DNA of 16,356 nt, taken from NCBI GenBank assembly GCA_039927975.1, contig JBDSTZ010000660.1, forward strand, positions 1 to 16,356, in the 5' to 3' direction. Positions 1 to 4,813 of this stretch are shown one piece after another. This DNA comes from JBDSTZ01 sp039927975 (GTDB lineage Bacteria > Pseudomonadota > Gammaproteobacteria > Burkholderiales > Burkholderiaceae_D). Position 1 is the first letter of the stretch, and each line of letters starts with the position of its first letter. A model generated the notes under the pieces. It made no database searches and was not told the DNA's origin. It worked only from the letters and a program-made list of their open reading frames with translations. The position numbers and the translations under genes were made by a program.

Positions 1-322
1 CGGCCGGCAACATGATAAACACCGCCCCGCTGGTGTTCACCTTGCTGATGAGATTGGTGCCCGACAACAGCAGCGCGAGCGCCTCGGTGACCGAATACGT
101 GCCGCGCACCGCAGGCGTGTCGATACCGGCCAGTGTTTCGCCCGAGGCCAGCACATTGATCTGGGCCTGCCTGGCGAACTCGGTCACCGCGCTCGCGGCG
201 GGGCCGGCCGCGATATTGAACGGCTTGCGAACCTCCTGCGCATGACTGGTCTGGGCAAGCGCGGCGACGCCCATGCTCAGGACAATCGCGGCAGTGTTGC
301 CGGAACGGTGGGGAAACAACAC
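1..322 (-). CDS. TonB-dependent receptor with N-terminal STN signalling domain, FecA-like (partial)
   Basis: Only the first 107 codons are inside the window; the gene continues past position 1. The GTG at 322 is chosen because AGGAG lies 6 bases upstream and a signal peptide follows directly (residues 1 to about 28, ending SHAQ). Residues about 34-100 read as a secretin/TonB short N-terminal (STN) domain: FNIAAGPAASAVTEFARQA, then INVLASGETLAGI, then a repeat-type segment TYSVTEALALLLSGT. In this family the STN domain sits in the periplasm and contacts the FecR-type regulator, so the receptor both imports and signals. The plug and barrel are outside the window and the ligand cannot be read; ferric siderophores or heme-like compounds are usual for the family. 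It follows fecR on the same strand after 194 bases, with its own candidate promoter element at 368-407. The family assignment is firm, the ligand unknown. Confidence 0.85.
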   Translation of the reverse strand, partial: MLFPHRSGNTAAIVLSMGVAALAQTSHAQEVRKPFNIAAGPAASAVTEFARQAQINVLASGETLAGIDTPAVRGTYSVTEALALLLSGTNLISKVNTSGAVFIMLPA

Positions 323-367
323 GTGAATCTCCTGTAAGACTGCTTTTATCCGCCGGAACTATATTGT

Positions 368-407
368 CCCGTTACTTGTAAAGACGGCTGAACACGTATT
401 TTCCTAG
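368..407 (-). promoter_or_regulatory. Candidate ECF promoter/operator of the receptor gene (copy 1 of shared element)
   Basis: On the minus strand this reads CTAGGAAAA, 12 bases, CGTC, 7 bases, GTAA-N-GGG. The same blocks with the same spacing lie upstream of the sigma factor gene at 2126-2165. GGAAAA resembles ECF -35 elements and CGTC resembles ECF -10 elements, although 12 bases is shorter than the usual spacing. About 20 bases further upstream a perfect AAAAATATTTTT palindrome (427-438) could act as an UP element. The function is inferred. Confidence 0.5.
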
Positions 408-474
408 GGATTCCTCCAGGCGATGGAAAAATATTTTTGAATAAGCAAGTGACGGGCTGCCGCTGAGGGGCGCC

Positions 475-509
475 GGACCGGTCCAGGGTGCGCGCCAGCC
501 CGGGCCGGC
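475..509. repeat. GC-rich palindromes downstream of fecR
   Basis: GGACCGGTCC (475-484) is a perfect 10-bp palindrome. A second inverted repeat at 494-509 (GCCAGCCCGGGCCGGC) has one mismatch. They lie just after the fecR stop on the minus strand. There is no T-run, so a terminator role is only possible; they may separate fecIR from the receptor gene. Confidence 0.3.
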
Positions 510-516
510 GGCGCGA

Positions 517-1533
517 TCAGAGCGTGTCGAGCGGGCGGCCGGCAGCCTTGCCGTCGGCGCGGCGCTGCTCGCCGATCAGGATGCGGTCGACGGTCACCAC
601 GATCGGCACGTCGAGAAAGGTGCTCACATCCCTGGCGAACAATTCCGGCGCGTCGATCTGATATTGACCGACCAGGGTGCGATGATTGAGCCGCGGATCG
701 ACGATGATGATCTGCTTGAGACTGTAGCGATTGAAATCGGCCACCGCTTCGCTCAAGGTCTGATTGTTAAAAACCACTTTGCCCTCCCTCCACGCCAGTC
801 GCCTGGCCACTTCACCCGGCTGCCGGGTCACTGAAATCGTCGTCGCCTGGTCGGCCACGAAGGCCCGCTCGCCGGCGGAAAGCGCCCGTTTGACCGCCTT
901 GCCGGCATTGCTCCACACCTCGACCGTGCCTTCGGTCACCATCACCTCGGCGCCATTGCCGTAGCGGCGCACGCCGAACGCGGTGCCGGTCGCCCTCACC
1001 TGGACCTGGCCGGCGGCCACGGTGAACGGTTTCGACTTGTCCTTGGCCACTTCGAACCAGACTTCGCCCTTGTCGAGCGTGATCTGGCGCGCCCGCTCGG
1101 TCAGCCTGACTTCGACCTGGCTGCCGCTGTTAATGTGCACCAGCGACTTGTCGGCCAGCGGCACCTTGCGAAATTCGCCGACGGCGGTGGTCAGCACGGC
1201 GCTGTTGGCCGACGGCGCCAGCGTGCCGGTGACCGCCAGCGCGGCGATGCCGGCGGCGGCGCCGCCCAGCCACAGGAAGGCGCGGCGCGAGTTGGCCTGG
1301 CGCCAGGACGCGCCGGCCCATTCGAGTTCGAGGCGGGCGCGCTTGGGCCGCAGGGTTTCCTGCACCGTGGCCTGGTCGAGGGCGTGGTTGATCGCCACCG
1401 CCCGCGCGTAGGCGCCGTGGTGGCGCACGTCGGCGCCGATCCAGGCTGCGAGGGCGGCGCGCTCGGCGTCGTCCAACGCGCGCTCGGATTCGCGGATGAC
1501 CCATCGCAGGGCTTCGTTATCAATCGTTGACAT
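517..1533 (-). CDS. fecR: FecR-family transmembrane anti-sigma regulator
   Basis: This 338-residue protein has the standard FecR layout. Residues about 7-50 form the cytoplasmic N-terminal domain (DUF4880 type, with EALRWVIRESERAL and AALAAWIGADVRHHGAYARAV). One membrane helix follows at about 85-106, preceded by basic residues (NSRRAF). The periplasmic FecR core is at about 112-205 (GEFRKVPLADKSLVHINSGS, KGEVWFEV, GTAFGV, VTEGTVEV). The C-terminal receptor-contacting part (about 245-320) carries LAWREGKVVFNNQTLSEAV. In the family the protein holds, and on signal activates, its partner ECF sigma factor after contact with the STN domain of the receptor. The ATG overlaps the sigma gene by 14 bases, which suggests translational coupling. 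The receptor gene follows downstream. The gene symbol is by family; the inducer is unknown. Confidence 0.93.
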   Translation of the reverse strand: MSTIDNEALRWVIRESERALDDAERAALAAWIGADVRHHGAYARAVAINHALDQATVQETLRPKRARLELEWAGASWRQANSRRAFLWLGGAAAGIAALAVTGTLAPSANSAVLTTAVGEFRKVPLADKSLVHINSGSQVEVRLTERARQITLDKGEVWFEVAKDKSKPFTVAAGQVQVRATGTAFGVRRYGNGAEVMVTEGTVEVWSNAGKAVKRALSAGERAFVADQATTISVTRQPGEVARRLAWREGKVVFNNQTLSEAVADFNRYSLKQIIIVDPRLNHRTLVGQYQIDAPELFARDVSTFLDVPIVVTVDRILIGEQRRADGKAAGRPLDTL

Positions 1534-2116
1534 GGCGTTTCTTTACTGCGGATTTACTCTTGACCACCTGGGCCGGCAGGGCGTGATCGTGCACCCCCAC
1601 CCGCGCGATCATCTTGGAGATCAGCTGCATTCCCTTCATGGTTTCCTGTTCGACGATACCTTCCGATATCCCCAGGGTTTCAGCCGTTTCGAGCTGGGAC
1701 ATGCCGTAGATGCGGCGCGCGCGGAACACTTCCTTGCAGCGGTCGGGCAGATTGGCGATCAGGCCGATCACCCAGCGCAGCTCGGCGCGCGCCATCGCCA
1801 CGTGTTCGGGGTTCGGCGCGCTGTCCGGGATTTCGAGGTCTTCCAGGTTGGCCATCGCCTCGATGCTGACGATGGCGTCGCGCCGCATGCGGTCGGTGAC
1901 CAGGTTCTTGGCGATGCGCACGAGGAAGCCCTTCGGTTCGCGGACATGGCTGATGCTGCTCATCAGGAGGACCTTGTAATAGGTTTCCTGGATCACATCG
2001 TCGACTTCGGCCGGACTGGCGCAGACACGCCGCAGCATCGTCCGAAGTTCCGCCTCGAACGGCAGAAAATTCGACGTCAGCCACTCGACGACCGCGCTGT
2101 CCACGAAATTGTTCAC
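1520..2116 (-). CDS. fecI: ECF RNA polymerase sigma factor, FecI-like
   Basis: This 198-residue protein has region 2 at about 20-85 (AEVDDVIQETYYKVLL, then GFLVRIAKNLVTDRMRRD) and region 4 at about 118-170 (LPDRCKEVFRARRIYGMSQL, ETAETLGISEGIVEQ), the helix-turn-helix that reads the -35 element. FecI-type sigma factors direct transcription of the neighbouring TonB receptor gene when released by FecR. The start is GTG at 2116; a strong AGGGGAGGA lies about 5 bases upstream and no better ATG is available. The C-terminal tail of roughly 25 residues after region 4 is basic and poorly conserved in appearance. The gene overlaps fecR by 14 bases and is the first gene of the fecI-fecR unit. The element at 2126-2165 directly upstream may make it autoregulated or part of its own regulon. 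Confidence 0.93.
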   Translation of the reverse strand: MNNFVDSAVVEWLTSNFLPFEAELRTMLRRVCASPAEVDDVIQETYYKVLLMSSISHVREPKGFLVRIAKNLVTDRMRRDAIVSIEAMANLEDLEIPDSAPNPEHVAMARAELRWVIGLIANLPDRCKEVFRARRIYGMSQLETAETLGISEGIVEQETMKGMQLISKMIARVGVHDHALPAQVVKSKSAVKKRHVND

Positions 2117-2125
2117 ACTCTTCCT

Positions 2126-2165
2126 CCCCTTACAGAGTATGACGAATGGGAAAAACTTTTCCTAG
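2126..2165 (-). promoter_or_regulatory. Candidate promoter/operator of fecI (copy 2 of shared element)
   Basis: On the minus strand this reads CTAGGAAAA, 12 bases, CGTC, 7 bases, GTAA-N-GGG, matching the receptor-gene element at 368-407 block for block. Here the first block also takes part in a perfect inverted repeat, GGAAAA-AC-TTTTCC (2149-2162). The 3' end of the element overlaps the ribosome-binding region of fecI, so transcription would start very close to the GTG, or the element is an operator. Confidence 0.45.
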
Positions 2166-2275
2166 AAACTATTGCGGGAGGGGGCAAAACGCCTGGGGCG
2201 GAAACAGTTCGCTCGGCCGTGCGCGGCGTTATCGGCGCGAGGGAATGAGCCAAATAGCATCTACCTTGCCGAACG

Positions 2276-2674
2276 CTATTTCAAAGCGACACTCACTTCG
2301 CGGGCGATGCCAGCGGCTTGCCCTTCTCGACCACGTACACGCCACACCAGGCGCATCGGCGCGGCGCCGGCATTGCGGGCGTCGTGGACTTTGCCCGCCG
2401 GCACCACAAACGCCTCGCCCGCCTTCAGCTTGCGCGGCGCCTCGCCATCGATCAGCAATTCGCCCTCGCCCTCGGTGACGTAACTTATTTCGTCGCCCGG
2501 GTGGGTGTGGCGCCCGGCGCTCGCGCCGCGTTCGAGTTCGACCCGCATGACAACCGCTTCGGTGCCAGGGGCGCTCAGGTCGGCCCGGGTGACCGGGGTG
2601 CGCTTGATGCCTTGTGATGCGGCAACGAGCGGAGTGGCCAGCAACAAGACCGTGCAAACAATGCGAATGTTCAT
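2276..2674 (-). CDS. Small secreted single-cupin protein
   Basis: The product has 132 residues, with a signal peptide (residues 1 to about 19-22, MNIRIVCTVLLLATPLVAAS), so it is probably periplasmic. Both cupin motifs are intact: G50-x5-H56-x-H58-x3-E62-x6-G69, and G86-x5-P92-A-G94-x2-H97-x3-N101. His56, His58, Glu62 and His97 would hold one divalent metal ion. The substrate cannot be told; single-domain cupins of this size include small-molecule dioxygenases and sensors. The ATG at 2674 has AAGGAT 5 bases upstream. It is transcribed in the same direction as fecI, 160 bases upstream of it, but the gap contains the fecI element, so they are probably separate units. Two perfect palindromes lie in its upstream region (2713-2758). 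Confidence 0.88.
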   Translation of the reverse strand: MNIRIVCTVLLLATPLVAASQGIKRTPVTRADLSAPGTEAVVMRVELERGASAGRHTHPGDEISYVTEGEGELLIDGEAPRKLKAGEAFVVPAGKVHDARNAGAAPMRLVWRVRGREGQAAGIAREVSVALK

Positions 2675-2712
2675 GAGTATCCTTTCGGAATTGGTGACAG
2701 CACACCCGGGCA

Positions 2713-2758
2713 GGCATCGGCGATGCCGTGACCTCAGTATCGCGCTGATTTCAAATCA
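2713..2758. promoter_or_regulatory. Two perfect palindromes upstream of the cupin gene (possible operators)
   Basis: GGCATCG-g-CGATGCC (2713-2727) and TGATTT-c-AAATCA (2746-2758) are perfect inverted repeats with one-base centres. Their centres are 32 bases apart, about three helical turns. They lie 39 and 72 bases upstream of the cupin start codon, a sensible place for repressor or activator binding. No regulator family is recognised. Confidence 0.35.
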
Positions 2759-2833
2759 CGGGTAGCTGGCTATCCAGTGTGGGACTGGGACGCGCGCGGA
2801 TGTAGGCATCGCTCCCGACAATGCGATTTGGAA

Positions 2834-2902
2834 CGTGCGGGCACGCCGTCAGGAGTATGTTTGCCCTGTATTGCGGACTGTGCTGCGAATCCGCCTGGCG
2901 GA
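2834..2902 (+). repeat. Hairpin-forming leader ahead of the small protein gene
   Basis: Two perfect inverted repeats lie here: CGTGC-gg-GCACG (2834-2845) and TCCGCC-t-GGCGGA (2890-2902; the one-base loop would open to three in RNA). If transcription of the 34-residue gene begins upstream, its 5' leader would be folded. No known riboswitch class is recognised. Confidence 0.3.
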
Positions 2903-2953
2903 CTGCGGCGCACATCCGAACGTATTCGTTCACTCACACACGGAGGTGGCACC

Positions 2954-3058
2954 ATGCGAAAAATGATCATGATGGCCTTGGCTGGCTATATCTGGAAAAA
3001 ATTCCAGGCGCGCTCTGCAAGGCGCGACGTCGCTGGCGGAACGCTGCGGCGTTCCTAG
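2954..3058 (+). CDS. Small hydrophobic-basic protein, 34 residues, unknown function
   Basis: The product begins MRKMIMMALAGYIWKKFQAR and ends in a basic tail (SARRDVAGGTLRRS). Residues about 3-13 are hydrophobic and followed by WKK, which fits a short peptide lying on or anchoring in the inner membrane. The start is supported by a near-ideal GGAGG 8 bases before the ATG. The reading frame is open much further upstream, to 2777, but that part is cysteine- and arginine-rich and does not look coded. The last codons overlap a perfect hairpin (GGAACGC-tgcg-GCGTTCC, 3038-3055), and a second strong hairpin follows the stop. I have a vague memory of similar small proteins in this bacterial family but cannot name one. 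It is real if the ribosome-binding site is taken at face value. Confidence 0.6.
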   Translation: MRKMIMMALAGYIWKKFQARSARRDVAGGTLRRS

Positions 3059-3065
3059 GGCGGAT

Positions 3066-3097
3066 CGCCGCTGGTCACCACTGCGTGACCGGCGGCG
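3066..3097 (+). terminator. Strong hairpin between the small gene and the MOSC gene
   Basis: CGCCGCTGGTCAC and GTGACCGGCGGCG form a 13-pair stem with one G-T wobble and a 6-base loop. It starts 8 bases after the small gene's stop codon. The T-run (TATTTTTT) begins only about 11 bases after the stem, so it is not a textbook intrinsic terminator; it could also protect the upstream mRNA end. Confidence 0.45.
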
Positions 3098-3116
3098 CTT
3101 GCCCTGTATTTTTTAA

Positions 3117-4004
3117 ATGACAGCCGCCATCGGCCAAGGACACGAACATAGCGGCCATATCGAGCAGCTGTTCCTCATGGCGCGGCATGGCAGCGCCACC
3201 GCTGTCATTGACGACAATCGGGCGCTCGCCTGCGTGGCGGGCCTGGGAATCACGGGCGACGTTCACGCCAACCGCCTCAGCCCGCGACAAATCCTGATCA
3301 CCTTGCGATCGCAGCTCGATGCGCTGGGCATCGCGCCGGGCGCACTGCGCGAAAACATGGTCATCGCTCTCGACTCACCCGCGCATTTTGTTCCGGGTGC
3401 GCGCATCGTTAGCAGCGGTGGCGTCGAGATCTGGCTGACGATGTATTGTGAACCTTGCGCCCGCATTCAAGCGCTGGGACATGGCTTGCGCACGCTGATT
3501 CATCGGCGCGGCATACTCGGCCGAATCGTGGCGAGCGGGGCATTGCGGGCCGGCGACGGGTTGCGGATTGAACCCGGCTGCTATCGGCCACTTCCCGAGT
3601 CGGCGTATCAGCGCTTCCTCGATTTCATGCGCAGCGTGCCAGCCGGGCATGTGGTGCGCTACAAGGATGTCGTCATCGGGATGGGCGCTGCCGACAGTTT
3701 TGTCAGAGCCCTGCCGGCTTACATCAAGCGCAGCGCGGGAGAGGATATTGCGCGTCATCGCATCGTCAACGCGCGGGGCCAGCTGCTACCGTTTGTTCGC
3801 CGACAGGTGGAGATGCTCGCTGCGGAAGGCGTGCAATTCGAGCAAGGCAGCGATAGTGCGGAACAAGACAAGTCCGCAGTCGACTTGAGGCGATATCTTT
3901 GGAATGGCGAGCGACGGCCGCTCGCTCCTGTAATGAACTTACAGGATCAACTTAATGCTTGTGACTCGCGCATCCGCCCGCCGAAGTCGGCACGCCCGGC
4001 TTGA
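3117..4004 (+). CDS. MOSC domain fused to an alkyltransferase-like (MGMT-fold) domain
   Basis: The product has 295 residues. Residues about 13-152 are a MOSC domain, a beta-barrel fold that handles molybdenum-cofactor-bound sulfur: GLGITGDVHA (43-51), RQILI (57-61), LRENMVI (77-83), and the conserved cysteine within CEPC (111-114), followed by GRIVASGALRAGD. Residues about 163-241 match the DNA-binding half of O6-methylguanine methyltransferases: F167, PAGHVVRY (175-182, Tyr182), SFVRAL with Arg197 as the arginine finger, and HRIVN (214-218). The acceptor-cysteine position of PCHR is Arg213, so it cannot accept alkyl groups and resembles an alkyltransferase-like protein. The last ~50 residues fit neither domain, and the 3' end runs 53 bases into the convergent DUF971 gene. 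No clear ribosome-binding site precedes the ATG, but the first MOSC strand needs this start. Confidence 0.75.
   Translation: MTAAIGQGHEHSGHIEQLFLMARHGSATAVIDDNRALACVAGLGITGDVHANRLSPRQILITLRSQLDALGIAPGALRENMVIALDSPAHFVPGARIVSSGGVEIWLTMYCEPCARIQALGHGLRTLIHRRGILGRIVASGALRAGDGLRIEPGCYRPLPESAYQRFLDFMRSVPAGHVVRYKDVVIGMGAADSFVRALPAYIKRSAGEDIARHRIVNARGQLLPFVRRQVEMLAAEGVQFEQGSDSAEQDKSAVDLRRYLWNGERRPLAPVMNLQDQLNACDSRIRPPKSARPA
3907..3946. terminator. Two abutting perfect hairpins at the convergent gene ends
   Basis: GCGAGCG-acggc-CGCTCGC (3907-3925) is followed without a gap by TCCTGTAA-tgaac-TTACAGGA (3926-3946). Both have perfect arms and 5-base loops. For the minus-strand operon they begin 5 bases after the DUF971 stop, where a terminator is expected. 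On the plus strand they lie inside the 3' end of the MOSC gene. No T-run is present. Confidence 0.5.
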
Positions 4005-4380
4005 CCGCGCCCGGCTCGCGCCCGCTGTCGCCTTCGTAGCCGGCGGCGTGCAAGCGCTGCAGGTAGTCGTCCCACAGCGCGACCTGGTCACGGCCCAGCT
4101 CGTACAAATAATCGAACGAGAACAGGCCCGTGTTGTGGCCGTCGGTAAAGGTCGGCTGCACCGCATAATTGCCAACCGGATCGAGCGCGCTGATGCCGAC
4201 GTCGCGCTTGCCCAGCTGAAGCACCGCCTGGCCCTGTCCATGGCCGCGCACTTCCGCCGACGGCGAGTACACGCGCAGCAATTCAAATGGCAGCGAGAAC
4301 GCCGCGCCGTCGTCGAAGGCGACTTCCAGCACGCGCGATTTCTGGTGCACCGTCAGCGCGGTGGGGTTTCGATTACTCAT
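3952..4380 (-). CDS. DUF971 family protein (gamma-butyrobetaine hydroxylase N-terminal-like)
   Basis: This 142-residue protein has the DUF971 pattern: an early strand LTVHQKSRVLEVAFDDG, FSLPFELLRVYSPSAEVRG (about 28-46), VGISALDPVGNYAVQPTF (about 61-78) and DGHNTGLFSFDYLYELG (about 80-96). In larger proteins this fold is the N-terminal, zinc-binding domain of gamma-butyrobetaine hydroxylase; stand-alone versions in proteobacteria have no settled role and have been linked to iron-sulfur protein biology. The C-terminal tail ends in CASHKH, which could bind metal. The ATG is one base after the HIT stop codon (TAA-G-ATG), so it is surely co-transcribed with it. From memory this gene is often followed by ubiE in betaproteobacteria; here the operon ends and the MOSC gene converges on it. 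Confidence 0.85.
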   Translation of the reverse strand: MSNRNPTALTVHQKSRVLEVAFDDGAAFSLPFELLRVYSPSAEVRGHGQGQAVLQLGKRDVGISALDPVGNYAVQPTFTDGHNTGLFSFDYLYELGRDQVALWDDYLQRLHAAGYEGDSGREPGAVKPGVPTSAGGCASHKH

Positions 4381-4381
4381 C

Positions 4382-4813
4382 TTATGCCTTGCTCATGCGG
4401 CGCACGATGGCCGCGCCCAGTTGCGGCAACAAGGCGCGACGCGCCGCCAGCAAGGGCGCCTCGGTCTCGCGCACCGCCTCGGTCCAGACCGGATTGGGAA
4501 AATGCGCGTCGTCGGCGAAGCGCGGAATGACGTGCCAGTGCAAATGCGGCGTCATGTTGCCCAGGCTGGCCACGTTGACCTTGCCCGGCGCCATGACGTC
4601 GCGCAGCGCCAGCTCGACATGCCAGACGGCGTCGTTGAGCGCCATACGGTCGGCCGGCGCCAGGTCGCTCATCTCCTTGACGTGCTCATTCCATATGACC
4701 CGGCAGAAGCCCGGATAGTTCGGTTCGTCGACCAGGATGACGGACAGCTTGTCATCCCGGTAGACCGGCGTGGCCGCCAGATTGCACAGCTCGCAGTGCG
4801 GGTCGACACTCAC
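4382..4813 (-). CDS. HIT (histidine triad) family hydrolase
   Basis: The product has 143 residues. The triad HLHWHVIPRF puts His90, His92 and His94 in the active site of a nucleotidyl hydrolase or transferase, acting on nucleoside phosphoramidate- or dinucleotide-type substrates in the cytoplasm. Near the N-terminus CELC (Cys7, Cys10), together with His44 and His90, could hold a structural zinc ion, as in several HIT proteins. NEHVKEMSDLAPADR (42-56) is the typical linker helix. The GTG start at 4813 overlaps the upstream oxidoreductase stop as GTGA (4 bases), a translational-coupling arrangement; the frame is open far upstream only because of overlap with that gene. DUF971 follows after one base. 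The substrate is unknown. Confidence 0.88.
   Translation of the reverse strand: MSVDPHCELCNLAATPVYRDDKLSVILVDEPNYPGFCRVIWNEHVKEMSDLAPADRMALNDAVWHVELALRDVMAPGKVNVASLGNMTPHLHWHVIPRFADDAHFPNPVWTEAVRETEAPLLAARRALLPQLGAAIVRRMSKA

Noticed and set aside
1496..2248. 250-codon open frame on the plus strand
   Set aside because: Antisense of fecI; the sigma-factor regions on the minus strand are clear.
2117..2275. Fur box for iron control of the Fec-like genes
   Set aside because: I looked for a GATAAT-type repeated hexamer on both strands and found none that is convincing; the region instead carries the shared ECF-like element.
2777..2953. N-terminal extension of the 34-residue small protein
   Set aside because: Open frame only; the sequence is Cys/Arg-rich, crosses hairpins, and the strong ribosome-binding site lies just before the inner ATG.
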